NCBI GenBank assembly: GCA_965602225.1
Contig: CBFCYE010000004.1
Coordinates: 62,001-126,000, forward strand
Source of the DNA: Tenderia sp965602225
Lineage (GTDB): Bacteria; Pseudomonadota; Gammaproteobacteria; Tenderiales; Tenderiaceae
Direction: 5' to 3'
DNA length: 64,000 nucleotides
Position numbers and translations under genes: made by a program. Shown in pieces: positions 1 to 6,695 of the stretch. Numbering within the stretch: position 1 is the stretch's first letter; the number at the start of each line of letters is the position of its first letter. Below the pieces are notes generated by a model. It made no database searches, was not told the DNA's origin, and saw only the letters and a program-made list of their open reading frames with translations.

Positions 1-93
1 TGGTATCTGATGATGCCTGGCGATCACAGTTAAACTTAAAGTTTTCACAGTAATAAGTAATTAATCTTCGAAAGAAGGGGGAGGTTGTAAACC

Positions 94-1500
94 ATGTTGA
101 AATACCTATTTAAGAGAAATGAGGATATCCCGCCAGGCACGGCTGCGGTATTCTTTGGTTTCTCTTCTATCATGTGGTTCGTTATAGGGACGGGCTTGGG
201 TTCGTTTAATGCCGCTAAATTGGCGTTTCCTGATTTTGTAACTGGTTCCGAATTGTTTTCGTTCGGCCATATGCGTCAGGTTCACGTGTTCGCGGTAATT
301 TTCGGTTGGATATCTATGGCGTTCGCCATGGCAATGATGTACATCACGCCAGCTTTGGGTAACACCAAGCTGTGGTCAGAAAAACTGGGTGTCTGGAACT
401 GCTTCTTATGGAACTTTGGCCTGTCGTTGGGTCTGGTGCTGTTGTGGTTCGGTATCTCATCCGGTCGTGAGTATTCTGATTTTCCATGGGCAATTGATTT
501 GTATATTGCTGCCTTCATGGCGTTGCCATTGGCATTGAATGTCTGGATGACAATTCTTACTCGTCGTACTCAGGGTATCTACACTACTAACTGGTTCTTC
601 GGTGCTAGTGTGTTCATGGTAACTATCGTTTTCATCGTTGGTAACAGTCCAGAATGGTTTAACCTGACCGGTCTGAGTGAAGCCTACATGACTTGGTGGT
701 TTGCTCATAATGTACTGGGTCTTTGGATTACACCAGTTGCTGCTGCGATTGCTTACTACACGGTACCTAAGGTTACTGGTAACCCGCTGTATTCACATCG
801 TATCGGTCACTTGCACTTCTGGTCAGTTGTTGTTTTCTACTCAACTCCAGCTGCGCATCATCTGATGTCTGCTCCACTGCCTGAGTGGTTGAAGTCTTTT
901 GCTTCTGTAGAAGGTGTACTGATTCTGGTACCTGCGATTGCATTCGTATCTAACCTGCTGTTGACCATGACTGGTAAATGGCACATGTTTGTTGAAAATG
1001 TCGAAATCAAGTTCACCATCACTGGCGTAATGCTGGCGATTCCTCTGAACATGCAGGGCGGTTTCCAGCAGACTCGTGCGATTAACTGGTATGTACATGG
1101 TACAGGCTGGATCGTTGCACATGCTCACTTGGCATTGTTGGGCTTCTCTACATTCCTGGAAGGTGCGGCTGTTTATTACGGTCTGCAAACACTCCTGCGT
1201 CGTAAGTTGTATTCACTGGCGCTGGCGAACTTCCATTTCTGGTTCTTGTTGATCGGCTTCGCGATCTACTGGATTTCAATGACCATCGCTGGTCTGATCC
1301 AGGGCGCGGGTAAGATCTATGAGGTTCCATACATTGACGTCGTAATCGCAGAGCATCCTTATATGATCGCTCGTTGGATCGGCGGAACAATGGTCTTTAC
1401 TGGTAACTTGGTATGGCTGTACAACATGTACATGACTGCTATGGCTGGTACGGAAATCCCAGAAGGTCGTCTGCCTCATGAGCTGGCTTACGAACGATAA
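94..1500 (+). CDS. Divergent CcoN-like heme-copper oxidase subunit I (cbb3/NOR-related)
   Basis: Catalytic membrane subunit of a C-family (cbb3-type) heme-copper oxidase, about 12 membrane helices, 468 aa, close to the usual CcoN length. By eye it aligns to Pseudomonas stutzeri CcoN with a constant offset of two residues: heme b ligand His64; CuB ligands His205, His255, His256; cross-linking Tyr249 six residues before the HH pair; heme ligands His343 and His345. These fit an oxygen reductase. Two things are odd: Gln321 stands where CcoN has a conserved Glu, and the helix carrying the last two His (HGTGWIVAHAH) resembles NorB (HGTxxxxAHxH) rather than CcoN (HYTDWTIGHVH). A strong GGGGGAGG ribosome site precedes the ATG. 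First gene of the locus; the CcoO-like gene follows after 23 bases. Function as O2 or NO reductase is not settled by sequence alone. Confidence 0.88.
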   Translation: MLKYLFKRNEDIPPGTAAVFFGFSSIMWFVIGTGLGSFNAAKLAFPDFVTGSELFSFGHMRQVHVFAVIFGWISMAFAMAMMYITPALGNTKLWSEKLGVWNCFLWNFGLSLGLVLLWFGISSGREYSDFPWAIDLYIAAFMALPLALNVWMTILTRRTQGIYTTNWFFGASVFMVTIVFIVGNSPEWFNLTGLSEAYMTWWFAHNVLGLWITPVAAAIAYYTVPKVTGNPLYSHRIGHLHFWSVVVFYSTPAAHHLMSAPLPEWLKSFASVEGVLILVPAIAFVSNLLLTMTGKWHMFVENVEIKFTITGVMLAIPLNMQGGFQQTRAINWYVHGTGWIVAHAHLALLGFSTFLEGAAVYYGLQTLLRRKLYSLALANFHFWFLLIGFAIYWISMTIAGLIQGAGKIYEVPYIDVVIAEHPYMIARWIGGTMVFTGNLVWLYNMYMTAMAGTEIPEGRLPHELAYER

Positions 1501-1523
1501 AATAAGTAGGGAGGAATTCAAAA

Positions 1524-2474
1524 GTGGCATTTAGAGAATATAAAATTGGGGCGCGCCTATTTGGTGTAGCCCTCGGGGGCTCGATGCTTATCACGTTGTA
1601 TATGCCTACAATTGATATGACATCTGTGGCTGCAACTGAAACTGGCTTGATTAAGCAGTTGTCATACGGTCATATAAGTGGTTTTTCTTATGAAGATCCA
1701 TTGTTGCGCGGTGATGGCAAACCTAAAACTGTGACCCTGAGCAAGGATCCGGCTACTGGTGCTGATATGGAGCCTGTCCAGGCTTACGTTTTTGAGCCAG
1801 GTGTTCCTTTTTCGAGTGGCATTATTCATCCTCGTACTCTGGGGCCAGGTGTAAAGGAAGTCAGCTTGGAAAAAGGCCAGATTGCTAAAGCTGACAAGGA
1901 GGCTGGTGCAGTCTTTTTGATCCAGCGTGGCAGCTATAACGGTGAGGCATTGCATTATGTTGAAAATGCAACGGCTACTCGTGGCTGGAAGCCTGATCAG
2001 ATCTTGAAGGCAGGCGGAGACGCTAATACTCAGTATGTTGGTGCGGGTAAGATCATGTTTGTTCGTGAAGGTTGCTGGTGGTGTCATACGCTACTGCCTG
2101 AGCAGACACAGGATTGGCAGTACTTTGGTATTCCGCCACGCCTAGGTGATTACAATGGTGAATCACCAACGGCATTTGGTTCAGACCGTAAGGCTCCTGA
2201 CTTGTTGCATGTCGGCTCACGTAACTCTTCAAAAGAGTGGATGATGATGCATTTCTTTAATCCTCGTCTGGTGCAGCCACATTCAATCATGCCTCGTTAT
2301 GATTACCTTTGGGGTGATAAGGATGCTGATGGTAAGGCCATTGATTTTGATGGTTGGAGATCGGCTTATAATGAGTACGCTGATGGTAATACATTGACTC
2401 CGCCAGACGTACCAAGTTACCAATCAAATAGTGAAATTCGCTACTTGATGGACTTTATCCTTAGCTTGAAATAG
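1524..2474 (+). CDS. CcoO-like membrane-anchored monoheme cytochrome c
   Basis: Second subunit of the cbb3-like enzyme. One N-terminal membrane anchor (about residues 13-33) followed by a periplasmic domain with a single heme c site CWWCH at residues 184-188 and a probable axial Met256 in SIMPRY, matching the C-terminal Met motif of CcoO. It starts with GTG behind a good AGGGAGG site. At 316 aa it is longer than typical CcoO (about 200-240 aa) because of an extra segment between anchor and heme (about residues 50-165). It should hand electrons to the low-spin heme of the CcoN-like subunit. No CcoP diheme gene follows, so its electron donor must be another protein, plausibly the cytochrome c at 3981-4484. 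Confidence 0.87.
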   Translation: MAFREYKIGARLFGVALGGSMLITLYMPTIDMTSVAATETGLIKQLSYGHISGFSYEDPLLRGDGKPKTVTLSKDPATGADMEPVQAYVFEPGVPFSSGIIHPRTLGPGVKEVSLEKGQIAKADKEAGAVFLIQRGSYNGEALHYVENATATRGWKPDQILKAGGDANTQYVGAGKIMFVREGCWWCHTLLPEQTQDWQYFGIPPRLGDYNGESPTAFGSDRKAPDLLHVGSRNSSKEWMMMHFFNPRLVQPHSIMPRYDYLWGDKDADGKAIDFDGWRSAYNEYADGNTLTPPDVPSYQSNSEIRYLMDFILSLK

Positions 2475-2487
2475 AGGGGAAAATATA

Positions 2488-3111
2488 ATGGCATGGAAAA
2501 TGGACAAACCGCTGTATTCGATGGCTGATGAAGCCCAGAATGAAGCAGCAAAAAGGGTGTGGGAAGGTGAAAGCCTTGGTGGTATCTCGGAAGATAATAA
2601 TCGTTTGCCAAAGCCAGTAATTATGCTGCTTGGTTTGACTATTATTACCGCATTTCTGATTACGGCTCCTCTCTGGGGCGGGCGCCCAACAGCTGAGATA
2701 TACTCTGAGTATGTTCAGATGATGGATAGCCCTGCAGTTCAGGCGATCTCTGGTGATAAGGCGAAGATGGAGTACTTGGTGAGTAACGTCAAGGATACCA
2801 GCCTGAAACCATTTCAGGAACGTCACCCGCTAGTTATGGATGATCTGCGTATGATTAAGGGTCAAGTCATTGAGTTGCAGCGCCAGGGTGTTGATCTGGG
2901 TGAGTACACTGTTGTTGGTGCGAAAGTTGTCCTGGCGAACTTTGAGGGTGAGCTAAGGGCTGATGGTACCCAAATACGCAAACAGCCATGGTGGGATAAG
3001 GGTTACACGATCGATATCTTTTACGTGATTTACTTTTGCGTGTCGGTATTGATTGTTATTAAGCGCCTGCCTCCATTTGATTGGAAGCCTGATCACAGCG
3101 TTGCTCACTAA
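2488..3111 (+). CDS. Two-helix membrane protein of the oxidase locus (third-subunit position)
   Basis: I do not recognise a named family. The 207-aa product has a charged cytoplasmic N-terminus, one helix at about residues 45-64, a periplasmic stretch of about 95 residues and a second helix near residues 172-190. It lacks CxxCH, so it is not a cytochrome. It sits where CcoP would be, 13 bases after the CcoO-like gene, with GAGGGG ahead of its ATG. Its first helix ends in APLWGGR and its last begins KGYTIDIFYV; the 142-aa protein at 10713 has matching FPYWGDR and WGYAVAFAYL, as if it were the same fold without the periplasmic insert. Likely a structural subunit of the enzyme; this is inferred from position only. 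Confidence 0.75.
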   Translation: MAWKMDKPLYSMADEAQNEAAKRVWEGESLGGISEDNNRLPKPVIMLLGLTIITAFLITAPLWGGRPTAEIYSEYVQMMDSPAVQAISGDKAKMEYLVSNVKDTSLKPFQERHPLVMDDLRMIKGQVIELQRQGVDLGEYTVVGAKVVLANFEGELRADGTQIRKQPWWDKGYTIDIFYVIYFCVSVLIVIKRLPPFDWKPDHSVAH

Positions 3112-3134
3112 ACAGTTACTAAGGAGATTTACTA

Positions 3135-3269
3135 ATGCTTGAAATTGATAATCCACCACTGGTAATGCTCGGTGTCATTACGGTTGTTTTCGTAGCCCCA
3201 TTTATCTACAGTTTTTTTATTGATAATTACGAAAAGAAAAAGCCAGGCATCAATACCTACGGCAGATAA
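3135..3269 (+). CDS. 44-aa single-helix membrane protein, last gene before the terminator
   Basis: Small ORF with a clear AAGGAG site 8 bases before ATG. The product has a short acidic N-terminus, one hydrophobic helix (about residues 9-28) and a charged Lys-rich tail ending in NTYGR. Its place directly behind the catalytic subunits, and its ending just before a strong terminator, suggest a small accessory subunit comparable in role, not demonstrably in sequence, to CcoQ or CcoM of known cbb3 enzymes. Too short for similarity-based assignment by eye. The ribosome site, codon-like composition and operon position make it a real gene. Confidence 0.72.
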   Translation: MLEIDNPPLVMLGVITVVFVAPFIYSFFIDNYEKKKPGINTYGR

Positions 3270-3308
3270 TAATAGTGGGCTGTTGCCCGCGTTAGTAATA
3301 AGATTTAG

Positions 3309-3335
3309 TGCCGCTCTCTGAGCGGCATTTTTTTT
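3309..3335 (+). terminator. Rho-independent terminator after the four structural genes
   Basis: Stem TGCCGCTC / GAGCGGCA (8 bp, loop TCT) followed by eight T. It separates the four putative structural genes from the downstream accessory genes and so would favour high transcript levels of the former. Confidence 0.85.
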
Positions 3336-3339
3336 GCTG

Positions 3340-3345
3340 TATAAT
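3340..3345 (+). promoter_or_regulatory. Candidate -10 box restarting transcription after the terminator
   Basis: A perfect TATAAT lies 4 bases after the T-tract of the terminator and about 37 bases before the next start codon. No convincing -35 is seen because that region overlaps the terminator stem, so an activator or read-through could be involved instead. Confidence 0.35.
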
Positions 3346-3381
3346 GCGCAGCTGAATGGTGTAGTAGTCAGTGGGAATACA

Positions 3382-3705
3382 ATGAATTATTTCGATGCTT
3401 TAGAAACCTTTGTCGCATTTGGTGGTCTATCTGTGAAGGCGATCACTGACGATCAGTGGGGGGTTGAGGGCTTATACAGCCAACAATTTAGCATCGGAAT
3501 TTTTTTCTTCCTGATGTTATGTATTGTTTTCTTTACAATTATTGCCTTCAAGTTCATGAGTTCAGGTTCCAAAACCACAGCAACTGACCCAACAGCCAAC
3601 CGTTTGAAAACTGGTGAAAAGGTTATGTTTTTTGCGATATTCCTTGGTATTGTTGCGGCAGTGATTATGGCAGTCATGCAGTTGCTACAAGGTTATCTTT
3701 TTTAA
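3382..3705 (+). CDS. Two-helix membrane protein of the oxidase locus
   Basis: Unrecognised 107-aa protein. The ATG at 3382 is preferred because upstream codons run into the promoter-like TATAAT. Predicted helices lie at about residues 34-55 and 77-101, with a short Ser/Thr-rich loop between them. No Cys, heme or metal motif is visible. It opens the second block of the locus and is followed after 8 bases by the CcoS-like gene, so it is probably an accessory or assembly factor of the oxidase. This rests on context only. Confidence 0.7.
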   Translation: MNYFDALETFVAFGGLSVKAITDDQWGVEGLYSQQFSIGIFFFLMLCIVFFTIIAFKFMSSGSKTTATDPTANRLKTGEKVMFFAIFLGIVAAVIMAVMQLLQGYLF

Positions 3706-3713
3706 AGGAGACA

Positions 3714-3980
3714 ATGATGGATTTAGATAAATTACCCGATGGTTGGACTATTTACGTCTGGCTGATCGCTGGGGCCATGATTATTCTGGCTGCTATTTAT
3801 ATGATGCGCTGGGCCAAGAATAATGAGCAATTTGATGAAGACATCAAGTACCTTGTTTTCGATGAAAATGATAAGGACAAGATGACGCCTGAGGATTTTA
3901 AGAAAAGTCAGGAAGTACTAAAAGCCCAAATGAAGAGCCGTGAAGAAAATTTGGAAGCGAAACGAGAGCAAAATAAATAA
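3714..3980 (+). CDS. CcoS-like cbb3 oxidase maturation protein
   Basis: 88-aa protein with one N-terminal helix (about residues 13-29) then W-A-x4-QFDED followed a few residues later by VFDEND. CcoS proteins, needed for heme insertion into cbb3 oxidases, show the same helix plus GQFDDL and LFDED pattern. This one has a longer, strongly charged, probably helical C-terminal tail. AAAGGAG precedes ATG. The next gene starts immediately after its stop codon. The CcoS assignment supports the view that the neighbouring oxidase needs cbb3-type assembly, although no CcoI copper ATPase gene is in the window. Confidence 0.65.
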   Translation: MMDLDKLPDGWTIYVWLIAGAMIILAAIYMMRWAKNNEQFDEDIKYLVFDENDKDKMTPEDFKKSQEVLKAQMKSREENLEAKREQNK

Positions 3981-4484
3981 ATGCGTAAAGGTGAAAAGGG
4001 GATACTGGTTACGATTCTGATATTTGTCGTTGCGTTTACGATAATGAATATTTATCGCAAGGGGCAGGATACGTCTCCAGACAAAGGTATCCCTTTTTAC
4101 TCCACTGCTTCTAAGGATGTACAGGAGAGGGGGGCTCAGCTAGTGCGTCAACTGAAATGCCGTGATTGTCACACCCTTTGGGGGGTAAGGAATGCAATGC
4201 AGTCTGTGCCGTCTCCTGCTCTTGATGGTATTGGTTCCATACGTGATGAGAACTGGTTGTTTGATTATCTTTCAGCTGAAGATCCCAAGCAAATCTTGCC
4301 GTCACGATTAAAGGCTGAATACCAGATGCCCTCATTTGCATATTTGCCTGTTGAAGACAGGAAGCTCCTGGCAAAGTTTTTTGCTAGCCACAAGGTAGAA
4401 GATTGGTATCTTGATGAGGTTAAGAAAGTTGAATACGAAAAGCTGACAGGAAAAGATTACCAGGGTGGCGTTGAGAATGAATAG
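3981..4484 (+). CDS. Membrane-anchored monoheme cytochrome c
   Basis: 167-aa protein with one N-terminal anchor (about residues 7-24) and a class I-like cytochrome domain: heme site CRDCH at residues 60-64 and probable axial Met116 in YQMPSF. It begins directly at the end of the CcoS-like gene and overlaps the next gene by 8 bases, so it is co-transcribed. As the locus has no CcoP, this protein is the best candidate for the electron entry point to the CcoO-like subunit. CcoP itself carries two hemes and two N-terminal helices, so this is an analogue and not a simple truncation. Confidence 0.82.
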   Translation: MRKGEKGILVTILIFVVAFTIMNIYRKGQDTSPDKGIPFYSTASKDVQERGAQLVRQLKCRDCHTLWGVRNAMQSVPSPALDGIGSIRDENWLFDYLSAEDPKQILPSRLKAEYQMPSFAYLPVEDRKLLAKFFASHKVEDWYLDEVKKVEYEKLTGKDYQGGVENE

Positions 4485-4962
4485 ACGCTTAATGGCAGTC
4501 CTAATGGGTATAGTGGCGATCGCTGTTGGAGTATTAATTAATTACTTTGGCGACCGATTGATAAATTATATAGCGCCTCCGCCAGGTATACGGCTTGAAT
4601 TGTTTTGGGGTGTCGCAACATTCAGTCCATACTGGGTGCTGACTCTCTTTATACCACCGTTGATTGCCGGTTTTGTTGTATCAATGATCTACGGTCTTGG
4701 CGGTAAACTTATCTGTTATTTTGTTCCCATTATTGTCCGTGGCTTTAGTTATTATCAGATGATGGGGCAAGAAAGCCTACCTGATGGTGTTACTTTATTA
4801 CCATTTGGCTACTGGATTTTGGTATTAATTGTTGCTATTGAGGCTGCTGCAATTGGTGGTGTGTTTGGTGAGATTCTAATGAAAAAGACCTATGGCCGCC
4901 GTCCCCATCATTTGCTCTATAAAAAAGCAGCAGCTAACATCTCTTCAAGTCCAGAAAACTAA
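4477..4962 (+). CDS. Polytopic membrane protein of unknown function
   Basis: 161-aa protein with an N-terminal helix (about residues 8-26), a probable second at about 45-75 and a third near 110-135, and a basic C-terminal tail. The ATG at 4477 lies inside the end of the preceding cytochrome gene (ATGAATAG overlap) and is preferred over an upstream GTG in the same frame. No recognised motif. Translational coupling with both neighbours places it in the oxidase accessory operon. Confidence 0.68.
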   Translation: MNRRLMAVLMGIVAIAVGVLINYFGDRLINYIAPPPGIRLELFWGVATFSPYWVLTLFIPPLIAGFVVSMIYGLGGKLICYFVPIIVRGFSYYQMMGQESLPDGVTLLPFGYWILVLIVAIEAAAIGGVFGEILMKKTYGRRPHHLLYKKAAANISSSPEN

Positions 4963-6038
4963 TGAAAAAAAATGTTACAAACAGGCGTCAGCTTTCAGAA
5001 GTTGAGCGTCGTAAACGTAAGCGTTTTCTCAGTGCAACATTGGTTACCTGTGCCGCGATCGCAATGGTTGGTGGTGCGGCCCATGTTGTCGATATTGGTT
5101 ATACCCGTGTTTTTACGGATATGCCGGGCATGGCCGGTTATGATGTTGCTGAGATGGAGACTCGTATTAGAGCTGCTGGTGAAGATATCGCCATGCATGA
5201 ACGCCATGAAGCAGATAAAACTAAGGTCTACCATTATTCCGAGTCTGAGTTGTTGGCTTTGGTAGGGGAGGAGCAGTGGCATGAAGTTAATCAAATGGTC
5301 ACTATTCCGGCGGGCCCATTTCTGATGGGCTCAGACAGGATAAGGACTAGTGAGCAGAATCGTCCTCAACATAAGATAACGCTGCCTGAATATCAAATGG
5401 CTAAATACCCAACTACTAACATTCAGTATGCCGAATTTGTAAGTAAACAAGGTTATCGTCCGCCATTGGATTGGAAAGATGGGCGCATTCCGGAAGGTGT
5501 TGAATTACACCCGGTGACATTGATCTCCTGGTATGACGCCAGTAATTTTTGTACTTGGGCAAATAAGCGTCTGCCACGTGAGGTTGAATGGGAAAAGGCT
5601 GCACGAGGTGATGATGGTCGTCGTTGGCCCTGGGGTGATTTGATGGATACCTCCCGTCTGAATACTTATTACAGTACTGGTTCAACTACAAATGTTACCC
5701 AATATCCTACTGGCGCAAGCCCGTATGGGGTGATGGATATGGCGGGTAATGTCTCTGAATGGCTCGAGACAGATTTTCTGCCATACAAGGATACTGTTGC
5801 TGGCGATGAAGTATTTCAGGGCAAGATTCAAGTTGCATCCACTCCAGCTGATCGGGCTATGAAGGTCGTCGACTTGGTGGGTGTTGATGCCAATTACAAG
5901 GTGTTGCGTGGTGGATCATGGAAGAGTGATCCATTTTCTACTACCACGTATCATCGCAATTTTTCATGGCCGCATTATGCCTCTGACTTTTTTGGTTTCA
6001 GGTGTGCGGCAGATGGTGTAGTAAAGGATAAAGGCTAA
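4962..6038 (+). CDS. Membrane-anchored FGE-sulfatase-fold (SUMF1/NirV-like) protein lacking the catalytic Cys pair
   Basis: 358 aa: N-terminal signal anchor (about residues 23-43), a linker, then a formylglycine-generating-enzyme fold from about residue 112 (IPAGPFLMGS) through RLPREVEWEKAARG, GNVSEW, LRGGSW and GFRCAAD near the C-terminus. True formylglycine generators carry two active-site Cys in the stretch between GGSW and GFRC; here that stretch reads STTTYHRNFSW with no Cys, so the enzyme reaction is unlikely. Related non-catalytic members sit beside denitrification genes (NirV). The ATG shares a base with the previous stop codon. A periplasmic structural or metal-handling role for the oxidase is inferred. 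Confidence 0.85.
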   Translation: MKKNVTNRRQLSEVERRKRKRFLSATLVTCAAIAMVGGAAHVVDIGYTRVFTDMPGMAGYDVAEMETRIRAAGEDIAMHERHEADKTKVYHYSESELLALVGEEQWHEVNQMVTIPAGPFLMGSDRIRTSEQNRPQHKITLPEYQMAKYPTTNIQYAEFVSKQGYRPPLDWKDGRIPEGVELHPVTLISWYDASNFCTWANKRLPREVEWEKAARGDDGRRWPWGDLMDTSRLNTYYSTGSTTNVTQYPTGASPYGVMDMAGNVSEWLETDFLPYKDTVAGDEVFQGKIQVASTPADRAMKVVDLVGVDANYKVLRGGSWKSDPFSTTTYHRNFSWPHYASDFFGFRCAADGVVKDKG

Positions 6039-6265
6039 TGAAAGATTTTTATGGCCGCTTGGCTGGTTTTGTTGCGTTGTTATGCTTTATGCCTGCAGCA
6101 ATGGCAGACAGCTATCGTTACATGCATGTAACTATCGATACCCCATGGCTTATTTTTATATTCCTGTTAGTTGCGATTATGATGCCGTTTATCCTGATGG
6201 CGATCCTCTATTGGCGTAATGCTATACGTCGTAATGCTGAAGACGATGCCAAGGGTGAGAACTAA
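6038..6265 (+). CDS. Small secreted/anchored membrane protein
   Basis: 75-aa protein with a typical signal peptide (cleavage after AMA, about residue 23) followed by one helix (about residues 36-58) and a charged cytoplasmic tail. Overlaps the stop codon of the SUMF1-like gene by one base (TAATG) and is followed by the next ATG after one base. No family recognised; probable accessory component of the oxidase locus. Confidence 0.65.
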   Translation: MKDFYGRLAGFVALLCFMPAAMADSYRYMHVTIDTPWLIFIFLLVAIMMPFILMAILYWRNAIRRNAEDDAKGEN

Positions 6266-6266
6266 G

Positions 6267-6653
6267 ATGGGATTGTTTGTTTATTTCAAACTGCGAGTAG
6301 CAAGGTTTTCTCAACTGCTGTTGCTGCCGTTGTTGCTGGTAATCGCTGCACCCGTTTCTATGGCTCAGGAGCGTCAGTCAGTTGATGACAACAAGGAAGT
6401 GATGGAGGTCTTTATACAGGATGCTTTGGAGAAGCAGACCTCAAACGAGCTGGTTGATGAAGAAAAACATAAAATCCTGTTTTATATGGGAATTGCCTTG
6501 CTGATTTTGCTCTGTACAACCGCCTATCTCGGTATATCAATGGTGGTCTTTAATCAGGAAGTATTCGTCAAGCACATGATATCTGCTGGCCTCACTGTTA
6601 CTTTGGGCTTGGCTCATGCCGTAGTCGCTATTGTTTGGTTTTTTCCCTTCTAG
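6267..6653 (+). CDS. Membrane protein with signal peptide, oxidase locus
   Basis: 128 aa from the ATG at 6267, chosen because it yields a clean signal peptide (cleavage after MAQ, about residue 34) and begins one base after the preceding stop. A periplasmic acidic region of about 35 residues is followed by two helices (about residues 72-92 and 101-125). No cofactor motif. The gene ends the tightly coupled run 3714-6653; 42 bases separate it from the next ORF. Function unknown. Confidence 0.65.
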   Translation: MGLFVYFKLRVARFSQLLLLPLLLVIAAPVSMAQERQSVDDNKEVMEVFIQDALEKQTSNELVDEEKHKILFYMGIALLILLCTTAYLGISMVVFNQEVFVKHMISAGLTVTLGLAHAVVAIVWFFPF

Positions 6654-6695
6654 AGTGCTTCAAGGCGTGAGGTCAATAATGCAGCCTGGCTGTAA

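Noticed and set aside
1..33. Tail of an upstream gene ending MMPGDHS
   Set aside because: Only 10 codons are visible before the stop and another frame is open over the same bases, so no gene can be supported.
94..1500. First impression that the active-site tyrosine is missing, making the protein a plain NO reductase
   Set aside because: The helix with HGTGW is the heme-ligand helix; the cross-linked Tyr of the C-family is six residues before the HH pair, and Tyr249 is present there. An NO reductase role remains possible but not for this reason.
3334..3381. Longer N-terminus for the protein at 3382
   Set aside because: It would begin at a TTG inside the terminator T-tract and translate through the TATAAT box; the ATG at 3382 is better.
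4962..6038. Formylglycine-generating enzyme for a sulfatase
   Set aside because: The catalytic Cys pair is absent and no sulfatase gene is in the window.
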